Source: Tilletia caries
Lineage: Eukaryota > Basidiomycota > Exobasidiomycetes > Tilletiales > Tilletiaceae
Length of the DNA: 64,000 nucleotides
Assembly: GCA_032718865.1 (NCBI GenBank)
Contig: JALUTQ010000005.1
Span: 1,860,001-1,924,000, forward strand
Reading direction: 5' to 3'
Shown here: piece by piece, positions 46,733 to 58,027 of the stretch
Position numbering within the stretch: position 1 is the first letter of the stretch
How the letters are laid out: every line of letters begins with the position of its first letter
Translations under genes and position numbers: made by a program
The notes under the pieces: model-generated
What the model saw: the letters and a program-made list of their open reading frames with translations, nothing else
Database searches by the model: none
What the model was told of the DNA's origin: nothing

Positions 46733-48660
46733 GTCTATGTCATTTGGATGATTGACTGTGCTAAGTGCTTCTGGACCATTGTTTGGGTATGCCATCCACA
46801 TCTGACAGGTCACAGCATTGAGCACGTCTTTTGAGAATTCGAGTCTAAGATATTCAGACCAAGCATTAAGCAACATAAGGTTATTTGAAGGCATGGAGTC
46901 TGAGTTCTGACTGTGTCCATAGTGTGTCCAGACGCTTCTCTCAAATAACTTGGAACCAAACCCTTTTGCCCGCGCAGCGCAGCTCCCGCTTCCGCAGTGC
47001 TATCTATTTACCAAGGAAAATGCATCAGAGAGACCCACTTGGCCACTTCACGCTTGCCATGGAGAGAACTGACCACATCCCAACTCCTCCGTCCTTCAAC
47101 ATCTTTTGCTGGTTCAAGAAGCAAGCTGCAAGGATGGGCCGCAAAAAAAAAGACCCCCGCTGCGGCCAAAAGCGGCACTGCCTTGTCTTTGCTTCGGACC
47201 GACGAGCGCAACGGCTCTTTACTTGCGTGCGTTCCTGGCTTTGGCGTCCCATCCACCAATGATGGAGCAAGCGTGCAAGTTCGGATGCAAGCAGCCGTCA
47301 ATGGTACCTTGCTGCAGGTCGAGAAGGCTCGCCCTGTGAACACGCAGAAGGCCTATCAAACGAAGCAAGACGAGTTCGTGGAGTGGTGTGCTAAGCAAAC
47401 GGATCTCGATCCACACACACGGTGAGCTGCTGACGTTCTCGGCAGCTGTCTCCTCGTGCTCTGATTACACACCTCTTTTCGTTCATTATAGCAATCAAGT
47501 CACTGGTCCAAAGCTCCTTCTCTTCCTCAAGGAGTGCGTCGTCGGAAGGCCTCTGCGAACGAAGGGCAAAGGCAAGGGGAAGGGAAAGAAGAAGGGGAAG
47601 GGAAAGAAGGGGAAGGAAGACGTCCCTGACCCTGAACCTGAACCAGCCCCTACTCGTGTGCTTCCGGTTTCGCTCCTTGCTGCCCTGGACGCTGCAAGTC
47701 GCGGTGATCTTTCCGCTCTGGTCGCCGGCCAAGAAGAGGACTCTGACAACGAGGACGAGATGGACCAAGCGGAGGAGGAAGGACTCGGAACGATGGTCAT
47801 TGTGCCTGCAGCAATCGTCGCATCATCATCGTCATCATCATCATCATCATCATAATCACAGGATTCGCCGCCTCCGCCGCAGCAGCAGCACCAGATGCTG
47901 TCTGCAAGTATGATCAAGCTCTACGTCGCAGCGATCGTAGATTTGTGGCGAGCACAGGTACAGCGCGGGATCAATACTGCTCGCAATCCACGAGAGGGGG
48001 CCGTTGCGTTGTTCCTCAAGCTGATTGAGGTGCATGAAGCAAGGAGGAAGCGAGCTCAGTATGTGGATCGAGGAACTGGTGAGTGTCTTGATCTGTTGCT
48101 GGTTGGATGTGATAACTGACTACAACGACATTGGGGAGTAGGAACGGAACTTGATTCTTACAGCAAGGATCAGTTTCTGAGTCTCTCCCATTACTTCTTC
48201 AGTCGAAACACAGACGTCGGCTTAAGAGACAGACTTGCGCTGTTTCTGTCTCATTACTCGATCTTGCGCGGCGAGAACATGCGTCGTCTTGAACTCGCCG
48301 ACCTTCATCACACAGATCTGGTGGGCGAAGAGCCCTCGGACTGCTTTGCCGTCACGATGCTGATCGGCCAGGGCAAGACGAATCAGGCAGGAAAGCTCCG
48401 GTTCTCTTCTTTCATGCGCAACAAGATGGTCGAAGTGTGTCCGGTTGGCTGCCTAGCGATGTACTTATTTTCCAGGTGAGTATCTCTTGTTCCCTCCTTC
48501 CTAACCCTGCAGCGGCACGCGCACGCGACGGATGGATGCATGGATGGGTGGATGAGACGCGCTTTACTCATCACCATCGTAGCTTGTACTGACTCTCCAT
48601 TCATCACGTTCCTCTGCACCTTCGTTGGATGGCTGGCTGGCAGGTTTCAATACTGTGACG

Positions 48661-49385
48661 CTCAGGAAAAGTGGGGGCGCTGTATAGACGCTGCTCAGAC
48701 GCTGAGGATAATTTCAGCGTCTGAGCAGCGTCTCAGCATAAAGGAAGGGCCGGTGGAGGTCTGGGGCCGGAAAGCAGCGGGCAGGCAGCGTCCACCGCCG
48801 ACCTATCGCGAAATATCCTGGGAGGTGGTCATACGTGACAAAAATTGTTTAAAAAATATTTCTTGACTGGATCGGGGATCGAACAAGAGACCTTCCAATC
48901 CCGCATCAGACCCTCTAACCATTGCGCTATCGTGACTTTCTCACAATGCTGTAACTCCCACTGCGACAATATATACTGCACCCACAACACACTCAACATC
49001 TCCACGACGCGGCAGCAGGTGAATCGCGCCGTTCTGGGGCTTCTTAGAGTTGAGTGGTCCCTGTGGGTCTTCATCTGGACCATATTAGGATCCTCATTTG
49101 CTTAGGCCAGCGCAAGCCCCGAACGAGTGCTTGCTGCTGCCCCTTGAGTATCCTGGACGGTGAAGCGTGAAGGTGAAGGACGTGGAGCCAGGAGTAGATG
49201 GTAATATGGTATATGGATTTCTCAGATCTCAGATTGGCTCTCAGAAAGCCTCCGAAGAACTCACATGGCAGCGTCTGAGCAGCGTCTGGCAGACGCTGAT
49301 CTCCCGCTGAGAAAGAAACCTCAGCGTCTTAACAGCGTCTGGCTGCCCATAATAGCGTCTATACAGCGTCACCACTTTTCCTGAG
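48661..49385. mobile_element. Non-autonomous TIR element inside the Crypton gene
   Basis: 725 bp; ends CTCAGGAAAAGTGG in inverted orientation at both sides, extended by CGCTGTATAGACGCT; 7-bp duplication TGTGACG (48654-48660, 49386-49392). Removing the element and one duplication restores the exon (FQYCDEPVPDFSASSKWYD). AGCGTCTGAGCAGCGTCT-type repeats lie near both ends. Family unclear (hAT- or Mutator-like by duplication size). Confidence 0.85.
48864..48938 (-). ncRNA. tRNA-like (SINE-like) sequence inside the TIR element
   Basis: The minus strand has an A-box-like TAGCGCAATGGTTAGAG and, about 45 nt on, a B-box-like TTGTTCGATCCCC, the spacing of a polymerase III tRNA promoter. The acceptor ends do not pair well, so a working tRNA is unlikely; a tRNA-derived SINE or relic fits better. 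An A/T-rich tail (ATATTTTTTAAACAATTTTT) follows. Confidence 0.45.
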
Positions 49386-51309
49386 TGTGACGAGCCTGTG
49401 CCGGACTTTTCCGCCTCCAGCAAATGGTACGACGTCAAGGTGGTGCGAGCTCCGACGTGCGGCACAGAGGCGATCAATTACGACACTCACTGCAAAGCAA
49501 TGGACGCCGCCTTTTCAGCTTGCCGGGTCGTCGTCAGTGCCAAGACTCATGCAGCACGACGCGCAGGCGCTCAGTTTGCGGAGGTTGGCGACGCCGCCGC
49601 CTCCCACATTGCTCGAGCGGGGATATGGAACGTCAGCGTCATGGAGTCGGCATATCTCACGAACATCCCTCTGGAGGTCTCCCGCGTACACGCTGGATTT
49701 GACAAGGGAGGAGGGGGTTTCTTCCTGCGTCGAGACGTTGCAGTTCCTGAGGAGCTGCTGGAGAAGGTTTTCCCTTGGGCGCAGAAGTGGTGTGTATGGA
49801 ATCCTTGACCGATGAACCGTATCAGATGAATCTCACCACTGACCACAGCCTCTTTTCCATGATTCACAAATCACAGGCTCTCAGCGGTTGAAGAAGGCAC
49901 TCTGGATGGTCATCACGTGGAGAAGAACATTGCAGCACGAGGCTTCCTTCGCCTTCTTCTCCGCCTACGCGCCGTCGTTGTGCAGGACGCCGTTGCCCTG
50001 CGCCGCCAGCATCCGCATTGATACCTTTGGAAACACACGATTTTCTCTTCCGCCGAGTTCCTGGCATACGAGAAGCAGCTGAACGTGACCCTGGATGCGC
50101 CCGACATCAGCACCCGAGACCGACTGCAGAACGCGCTTCCTCTCATAGCCGAGAGAATGGACGCTGTGGTTGGGTCTCTACAGCAGCACGTTGATCTCCG
50201 CGTTCAAGCCCTTCAATCAACGGTCGAGACCCTGGTCACCAATTTTGCAGCCACTCAGCACTTATACTTTCAGCAGGTTCAACTGCAGCAGCAGGCGCTG
50301 CTGGAGCTGCAGAAGAGCGCTTCTCGAGCTGCGCTTTCCATTCTGGCAGCCTCAAGTGCCTCACCTTCAACTGCACCGGTCGATTCTACAGGTATGTGGT
50401 TCCCTTCCCTGCTCTCCTTGCTCTTCTCCCTCATCTGGCTAGTTGACTCCGACATCACCCCCCTCCCTCCAGCTGTGTCTCCTCCCGCTCTTCTTTCTTC
50501 CCCTACCCTTACAGCTCCATTGCTCCAGCCTCCAGAGGCGTCTCGCGCTCTGGCGCTGCTGTCTGGACCGTCGGCGAACGCGCGAGAACGCGGTGGAGAT
50601 AGTGAGGAGGTGCCGGCTGGCTTTGAGCAGGATCGGACCATCTCTTCGTGCGTTGACCTTTGGAGGGAGTACAAGGAGGGTATCGGGGGTGCGCCGAGTG
50701 TGGAGGACATGGACAAGAAGTGGAACGCACGATGGAGGCGGCTGGACAAGGACAGAGTTCACTACAAGCGCCGGATGATCATCATCAATCGCATTAAGGC
50801 CGTCATAGCCTCGGAAAAGGTTTCCGCAGAGCGCGCGGTCTTCTTGGTGGAGCGGGCAAGGCTGGCGTTGTCTACGCCAAGGTCCCTGGACAAGTTGTCG
50901 AAGATGCTGCGCGACGAGACCTTCGAGGTTGCACTTTCTTGACTCTGTGGATTTCTTCTCACTGTCTGCGCTCTGGCTCAACGACGTGTATTCATTCTCC
51001 CTCTGTATGTATATTGGAACCTGGAATCATTAATTGCGAAGAAGGAGAAGGACTGTCGAGACTTGGCGAGGCTGAGGGCAACAGGGATGAGCTGGGAAAA
51101 ACAAAGTGAGCTGTAAAGGACAGAGAGGAGAGAAGCATGGAGAGGAAGGAAGGTTCAAAAGTAATCGAAAAGAACGCGCCAAAAGGTACTCTCTCTCACC
51201 ACGGTTCCACGGTCCCACGGTCCCACGGTCCCACGTCTGAGAGAACTACATAGAAGAAATAGACAAAGATGTAAACTGATGCACAGGGAATAGAGGATGC
51301 ATTCTCGAC

Positions 51310-51960
51310 TCACAGAGACCGCCAGACCGACGCAGGAGAGATGATTGCGTGCTGAGGTGAGGTGATGACGGCAAGGAAGAGGGCGAGGGACAGAAGGCGT
51401 AAGCAGGGTTCAAGGAAAGAGGCCAAGGCGGCGCGGCGGCAGCAGGCAACAGCACGCGCGCGAAGAAGACGCGCTGCTGCTGTCAGCTGCGGGGGTAGAA
51501 GGACGGTGATCAGCGTGCAGGTTACGGTAAGGGAGGAGAGGAGGGACGGTGAGTACTCACGGGCACGGCGCAGAGCGCGCAGGGAACGCAAGCGACCACA
51601 ACGCCCAGACAGCTGCAGCGGCGGGACGGCCAGCCAGCAGGAAGGAGCCGAGCCCAAGGAGAGCGAGCAGGTTGCGCTGGTGCTTGCGCGCCTGCCGGGG
51701 TTGAGCAATTGACACAGGAAGGAAAGCTGTAGTCAGCTCAGCTCTGGTCAAGCACAGCACCGAGGCAATAAACATTATCAATACTCACAGATGCAGCTGG
51801 AGAACAATTGCGTTTGTTGGATGATCGCGAGGTAGAACAACTGAGTTGTTAGGAGCGTGAGTTCGTTGAAGAGGAATTTTGAAGCGTGGACTGAGTTCAC
51901 CGAACACACTACCACAATCGAACTGAGAGTCAAAACAACATCAGTCCTCAAGGCATGCAG
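51310..51960 (-). CDS. Possible multi-exon membrane protein, weak
   Basis: Minus-strand open pieces with splice signals: VHASKFLFNELTLLTTQLFY, then ARKHQRNLLALLGLGSFLLA with a second hydrophobic stretch, then LASFLEPCLRLLSLALFLAV. Hydrophobic pattern suggests three or more membrane helices. Phases between the last two exons do not agree, so the model is incomplete; small upstream exons may exist near 52790-52935. Confidence 0.3.
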
Positions 51961-52235
51961 TCTCTTGCTACTTTTCATCTCCCGTTCATGTTCTAATTTC
52001 TATAAACTCATGGCCTCAAAAAGTCGGGGGAACACTCTGGCTCAAAAGCCAGGCCGGTGGGATTCTCCTACCATGCACATAGCTGACATGCAAAAACAGA
52101 CAAGACTTCGCAATGAAAAGTCGCAAAAGATGGATTCATGTATAGCTGTAAGTATCAGTGATGCTTCAGTAGCCTTTGATGCCTTCTCTTACGCTTTCCG
52201 GCGGAGGAGCGACCGTAAGCGCTCAAGGTAGAGCG

Positions 52236-53781
52236 TGTGGTTAACAACTGGTTAACACTTGAGTACCTCAGTACCTGTTTTTCTTACCCTGTGCAGTCAA
52301 TAATGCTTAGAACACTCTCAGACTTGGAAGGCAAGGTCTCTGGGATGATCCGAGCAAGTGAGTACCATTTTTGTTATGTGTTGATTTCTGAGTGGCTGTA
52401 TGGTCGCGTATGGGAGTTCACGATTTCCAGACAATGACACGATGTGTACCTCTAGACACTTCTTGGTGTACAAAGTGCATCTCACTTTTCAACACCAAAA
52501 TCTCCAAAACAATGATAAGTTCATTCGAAAGGTATAGTCAAGGAGAGCTCGTAGAGCCTTTCGGATTGAGATTCTGATCAGTTTATGAGGTTTGGTAGGG
52601 GAAAATGATGTGAATTGAAATGAACATGATAGAAACATGATTAGCACATGTCCAGGAGCATAAGATGGTCACAGCAGCCCAAACAAGAGCTCAATAGAAC
52701 CAATGCACGCTTTAGAGTCAGGAAATTTGATCAAAAGAGTGTAGCAATGATGTGAACGGTCAAAACATGAGAAAGTGTGTGCTCACCGTCGGTTGCGATA
52801 TTTCGGGGTATCTGACGGCACTTGAGCGCAACCAGAGCCTGAAACGAGACGGAAGGGAGCGGAAACGGAAGGTGAGTATATAGAGGTGCTCTATGAGAAG
52901 TTCTGGAGTCGTACATACCGATTTGCACAAATGATAGCTGAAAAGCAGACAGGCACCAGGGTCAAAGAGGGCTGAACGAGATGACTAGGGCAGCAGAGGA
53001 GATGAATGGCTGCGAGAAGAGAGGAAAAGAGCTGTATTTCAAAGAACTATACTATACAGACAAGTGAGAGGAGTAAGGAATGATCAGAAAGAAGAGGTGG
53101 TGAGCAATCGAGATGGATGGGATGGAAAATGTAAGCATACTCATGCCATTCAATATTAGCCAGTGCACATAGAGGCGAGATGTAATCCAAATGACATCAA
53201 AATTAACCCAGTTACTGCAAAGTATCTCTGCTATATATATTGGAGAGTCAGCGTTGGAAAAAAGTACAGGAGAAGGTATGGAAGGGCCAGAGTCACAGCA
53301 GAGTTGAGAAACAGTGAGAGTCAGTCATCTTTGAAAGGCCGCTGGTGGTCAGAATCAGCACTGGTTGCGCACAAACGAGGCTCAAAGCGACTTCAACACT
53401 ACCTCAGCGACTCAGGCCTTGCTTTACCTTGGTTGAACATGTCTGTAACGGATGCCATCGAGGCAAGAGCCAGGAAAGGCATGGTTGCGAGAATGGATGT
53501 TGCGGATGTTGGCCACGTGGAGAAAGGCCTTTTTCATTTGTATAAGTGTATAACCAAGGAAAGAGCTTAAAATTGATTGATTGGGTGGGTCCTGTAGACC
53601 CCATAACCTCTCCCTCCACAGGTGGTCTAGAGGGCCTCCCGGGAAGCCAGGGGTGCCAGGATGGTACGCCCTCCAAAATTATCACAGGATGGTACGCTAC
53701 GAAAATTATTTTTTGCCTATCCTCACTGCCTGCCAAAAGTGCCCCTCAAGGTACGCAAAATTACTGACTCCCTCCCCTCTC
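52236..53781. other. No confident gene
   Basis: AT-richer sequence with minus-strand splice-like signals (52790-52935) but no readable product. 53580-53700 is the inverted relative of 42930-43040. Confidence 0.35.
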
Positions 53782-54052
53782 TGTGCTGGATGACACCCCA
53801 GCGTGACCACTAGTCTCCCTTTGTTCTCTTTCTCTTGTTTCCCTTTGTTCTCTTTCCAGACTCAGATCCAGACTCGCTCGCCTCCCGCTCAGCCGTTCCC
53901 ATAACGTTCCTTACTTAATGCTCTCTCACCTTCCCACTCTTTCCTCTTGTATTTCCTCTCTGCTGCTCTACAATCAACTTGCTCTTCTTCTCTTCAACTC
54001 TTGCTTTGTGTTGGCTCTTGCGCCTGGACTCTTGCGTCCTATATAAAGCACA
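53782..54052 (+). repeat. 5' LTR of second Gypsy element
   Basis: 271 bp, inverted ends TGTGCT/AGCACA, TATATAAAG box near its end (54041-54049). Confidence 0.75.
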
Positions 54053-54172
54053 TGGTGATGAGAGTTGGAACTTGTTGAGTACCTGCACTACAGAGCTCTA
54101 CAAACCCACTGCCACCTTCTCCCTTTGCAATCACCCTCTATACCTCGCCACCCCCCTTCCTCCACAGCAACC

Positions 54173-55666
54173 ATGGCGCCTCTCACCAGCACCACCCCAA
54201 TCCCCGGCCCTGCTGCCACTGCCGACGCTTCCACGGTCGAATTCCCCACCATCAACGCGCCCGGAGACGACTCCATCGTCTCCTCCCTCACCGATCTCCC
54301 CAGTGGCTCCCAAGAGCCCTCAATGCCGTCCCTTCCCGCCCTCATGCAGAGCATGCTGCTGCAGGTTGGCGAGCTCAAGAGCTGTGTGATAGATGCCGAA
54401 GGCGGCCGCTCGGAGAGCCGATCTCGCCCAGTCAAGTCTCACCGTTCTGTGCCCGGTCGCCCTTCCACACCCGCCTCGTCCGCACCCGCGCAGCAGATAC
54501 ATGCGCTTCACTCGACCGCCCTCCTCCGCCCCACGTGACCAGCTCGAAGTCGTCTGCGGCCCTCCTCTCCTTCCAGAGGAAGACCGGCCCGGACAAGCAG
54601 GTCGTTCGCGAGGTGCTGGAGCGGATGGGAACGTCGATATCCGACGTGATCGACCGTATCGGTCGAGACGTCGGCTCACCACGGTCCGATGAGGCTTTCC
54701 GCGCCTCCGTCGATCCCGGCACGGTCCCCGACGTCGTATCCACCTCCACCGATCCTGCGTCGACCGCGTCGTCCGACCGGTTCATCTTCGTCCGGCCGGA
54801 GTACGTGCCGTCGTTCAACGGCGACCCACTCCTGCTTGAGCGCTACTTGACGCGCCTCAACGACATCATCCGCACCGGCAAGAACGAGGCTTGGGTGGCG
54901 GCCGGCGGGCGTCCTGCGGTCGGTGCCGCTTCGCTTTGACGGGGATGCCAAAGAGTGGCACGCGGGACTGCCGGCAGAGGAAGCGGAGTCCTTGTCGTTT
55001 TTCGACGCGCTCGCCGCTGCGATGCGAGTCGAGTTCCCGGCGAACGGCTCGGAGCAGCGTCGTCTTGCCCGCGACCGAGTGTGAGATCCCACTGCGGAGC
55101 CGGCGAGCACCTTCTACTTCGCCAAGCTGCGCGCCCTCCGCACCGCGTTCGGCCACGACCAGACGGACCGCGTCCTCGTCCAGGACATTGTCGACTGTCT
55201 GCCGCCGACGTTCCAGGCCATGCTTCGCCTGCCGAGGACCGGTGTTCGGCTTGTCGATCTTCGCGCCGAGGTCGGCATTTGGGAACCGACCTGGCGGAAG
55301 GTCTTCCTCCAGTTCGACATCCGCAGTCCGACAACTGCCGCGGTTCCTGTTGCCCGCACCCTTGCACCGACGTCTCGGCCTGTATGCGTCCCGGCTCCTA
55401 CGGCCCCGGTGCCCTCCGCATCGACGCCGACGCCTTCTCGTCTCCTCGGCTTGGCCGCCACCTATGATCCGTCGCGCGTCATCCCGGCGGCCGGGGGAGA
55501 GAAGCGCAAGTACTGTCGTCCTTGGGACAACCTCGAGTTGAACCGCCCGTGTGCTCGCTGTAGGCAAGAGCACTTTACGTTCGAGCACATGCACTTGACG
55601 CCGGCTGCCCACTTTATGGGATGGTCCGAGGACGATGACGACTACCCGTTGGCGGCGGGTTTCTAA
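54173..55666 (+). pseudogene. Gag of second Gypsy element, frameshifted
   Basis: Begins MAPLTSTTPIPGP, changes frame near 54530 and 54900, and has an in-frame TGA near 55081 where a Trp (VWDPT) is expected. Homology with the first gag: FVRPEYVPSFNGDPLLLERY, WHAGLPAEEAESLSFFDALA, GLAATYDPSRVIPAAGGEKR, CARCRQEHFTFEH. It ends GGGTTTC-TAA (55657-55666), a canonical -1 slippery heptamer right at the stop. Confidence 0.8.
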
Positions 55667-57393
55667 ACGTCCGGGATGACGTTAAACTACCAGCGGGCGA
55701 CGCTCTTCCTGGCGATCGCCCACCCCCTCAGCCACCCGATACCGGCGAGGTCTTCCTTGCTGAGTCGGCGTGTGCTGTTAAAACGAGTAGGGACACTGAG
55801 TCAGTAGCCCTCGTCCGCGATGACGTTAAACTAACTCACCTCGATTCCTCTAAGCCGTTCTCCCCGAGGCGTAACGCCACCTCGGATGAGACGGGGGTGA
55901 GGGTCGTTGCTGAAAGAGAGGACGGCATACCTATGCCGCTTGGCGGCGGCGACAGTGCCTTTGACTGTCCCGATGAGCATATGCCCGCCATTTCTCATCA
56001 CAGCCCCCAATCATCAGGGTGGATGCAAGAGCGGCGGAGACTGGAGAGAGGGCTGTGCCCCCTTCTGGTCCACCAGGGGGCCTCTCCGTCGGGTACCATG
56101 ACGGCGTGACCAGTGCGGAGACGGCAGAAGACATGGACCACCCTCTGACCCGAGACATGCTGGTCCCGATACTCGGGGAGTATTCTTCTTCCCATGCTGA
56201 TGTTCTGCGAAGCCCAGCTGACTGCCCCTCTCCTCCTCCAGTTGACGGGTCTGCTGAGGCGGGCCCGACGCTGTTATTGGCCGACAGGTCGCATTTCCGC
56301 ACAAGGAAGTTGTTTGTGTTGGAGCCCGTGGAGAAGCCATTGAGGCACTCCACGTTTCGATGTGGTAACTTTGTCCAGCTGCCGTCCACGCCGGAGACAC
56401 GGACGGGACGGGGGTACACCAACCACGTCCCCCTGACCATTCAACTCCGGGTCAACAGCTCCACGGCGCAGCTACTGTCGTCCTTGCTCGACACCGGGGC
56501 CTCGTTGTCAGGGATCGATGCCTCCCTTCTCGAGCGTCTCGGGGGTCGTCCGCAAGGAGAAGGGATGATGGTGAAGGGAATTGGTGAAATGCGCACGAAG
56601 GGGTTTGCGACTGTCACCTTCTTCATCGAGGGACGAGATCGTCGGGACAAGCAGGTCTTTTTGGAGTGTACCCATGACCTGCATGTGATGCCGGACTTCG
56701 TGCCCGGCCTGCTTCTCGGGCGAGACTTCATCGACGGGCATGATCTCACCATCTCCCCCGCCCGTGGTCGCCCGTGTTGATCAGCACACCTTCGCTGTGT
56801 CCGAAAAGATTGCAGGTCCCTTCTCGCCGGAAGTGGAGCTCCACACCGCTGTCGATGTGGTCGTTCCTCATCATCACAACGTATGGGTCCCTGTCGACGC
56901 CGGCGGCCTCGCACCCGACGTGGACTATTGCGTCCACCCCCGGCTCTCTGCCTCACCGGACGAGACCGTGCAGCTCGCCGGTCCGACCGGCTTGATGACG
57001 AAAGGGGTCGACGCCCGTCGGCATGTTTTGCTCGGAAATTTTGGTGCGGCCGATTGCCATCTTGCCCGGGGAACGATCGTGGCCGATGCGGTAGCCACGC
57101 GCGTTGGCAACGCGTTGCACGACTCTGGACGGCTGTTCTCCTTGTCTGCCGCCGCCTCGCCCTCCCCCAGTTACCGAGCGTTCATCGCCTCTGCGGAACC
57201 TGACCCTCTGTCTGGCGTTGCTGATCCTATCGACGCCTTCGAGCCAGAGGGAGGAGCCGATCCCGACCCGCGCCATGACTCGGCCACCGTGGAGATCGAT
57301 GGTCATTTCCGTATTGGCGTTGACGATAGCGGTCACCCCTCGCCTGCGGTCATTTCCTTGCTGCGCCGTCACGAAAAGGCGTTCGCCCTCGAC
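55667..57393 (+). pseudogene. Protease part of second Gypsy pol, frameshifted
   Basis: Starts with VRDDVKLPAGDA after the slippery site. Retropepsin LSSLLDTGASLSGIDASLL and LLLGRDFIDGHDLTISPARG. Frame changes near 56020 and 56760. A VRDDVKL segment recurs at 55816, 144 bp after the first. Ends at FALD. Confidence 0.75.
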
Positions 57394-57610
57394 TGTGCTA
57401 GATGGGACCACGTGGCTTAATCACGTGGCCATCTTATCTTATCTTATCTCCTCCCTTTCTTCTCTTTCTCTTTCTTCTCCACTTTCCTCTCTCCTTTCTC
57501 TCGGCCGAGACCCTTATCTCTCTCTCCCTGTCACCTTCGCATCACACTTCTCACTGTACTTAGCTCTCGACATCGAACTCCATACCTCTTGACTTGCGAT
57601 CTTGCTAGAC
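57394..57610 (+). repeat. LTR-like terminal repeat, left copy
   Basis: Starts TGTGCTAGATGGGACCACG and runs through TTATC repeats and CT-rich DNA. 57476-57606 matches the reverse complement of 63868-64000 with only a few differences. It cuts the second Gypsy element at FALD. Confidence 0.7.
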
Positions 57611-57659
57611 AGCTTAGCTGGTTTAGTACACTGACTCGACCCAAGATTTCCCACAATTA

Positions 57660-58027
57660 TTTTAAGAGTTGCACAAGATGGTAAGCCCACGATCATCCTC
57701 AGAAATTAAAAAAATGAGAAAAAAATACTCATACCCGTATTCGATCCCCATTACCGAATTCGAACCCGAGATTTTTTTCGAAATGCAAACCACGAGCGCC
57801 GCAGCACATAATAATCTGTTCCAGTTCCGACATATATTGCGTAACATAATTTAGGAAACACAAATCCGGCGCATGGGTATCATTCAATTTCTGGCTGACC
57901 GCTGACGCCCTCAATTAGGAGTTGCTGTTGAGAAATAAATAACGTTGTACAAAAATTATGCCAGGCGGTGTTCATTTATCTGAGGATCTCCTCAGATCTT
58001 GTGGATCCCGCGAGGGTTGTAGGATGA
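57660..58027. other. No supported gene
   Basis: AT-rich. A tRNA B-box-like ATTCGAACCC occurs near 57758, without a matching A box that I can support. Confidence 0.35.

Larger units (their letters stand above)
45093..46996. other. No supported gene; tandem and hairpin repeats
   Basis: AT-richer DNA. It contains a degenerate TACTGACTAC tandem (about 46068-46130) and two copies of a hairpin-bearing 50-bp repeat (listed separately). Short frames only. Confidence 0.4.
46997..50942 (+). pseudogene. Crypton-type tyrosine recombinase transposon gene, inactivated
   Basis: Spliced pieces give an N-terminal SAM-like part (NTQKAYQTKQDEFVEWCAKQ), a Lys-rich spacer, a recombinase core with catalytic-type Arg (LRGENMRRLEL), HxxR (KTHAARRAGAQ) and a candidate nucleophile Tyr (MESAYLTNIP). 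Near the end is a GCR1_C-like DNA-binding domain (VDLWREYKEGIGGAPSVEDM, WNARWRRLDKDRVHYKRR), the pairing typical of fungal Cryptons. Exons include to 47421, 47492-48079, 48142-48474, about 48642-49790, 49876-50389 and 50472-50942. Breaks: an in-frame TAA at 47853-47855 within a TCA (Ser) run, a 725-bp TIR insertion at 48661, and an in-frame TGA near 50017. The first Met is uncertain (46997 to 47287). Confidence 0.75.
53782..57393 (+). mobile_element. Second Gypsy-type element, 5' part only, decayed
   Basis: 5' LTR 53782-54052 (TGTGCT to AGCACA), primer site TGGTGATGAG right after (same as the first Gypsy), then gag and protease homologous to the first element. Ends abruptly within the linker after protease (RRHEKAFALD) where a different TGTGCT-starting LTR-like sequence begins at 57394. 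No 3' LTR in the window. Confidence 0.8.

Noticed and set aside
46997..50942. Idea that the recombinase belongs to an integrated phage or integron
   Set aside because: Introns, Lys-rich spacer and the GCR1_C-like end fit a fungal Crypton; no att-like repeats seen.
54843..55612. Arg-rich frames of 174 and 248 codons on the - strand
   Set aside because: Antisense of the Gypsy gag; composition only.
57690..57775. Possible second tRNA-like sequence
   Set aside because: Only a B-box-like string is seen; no A box at the right spacing and no cloverleaf.
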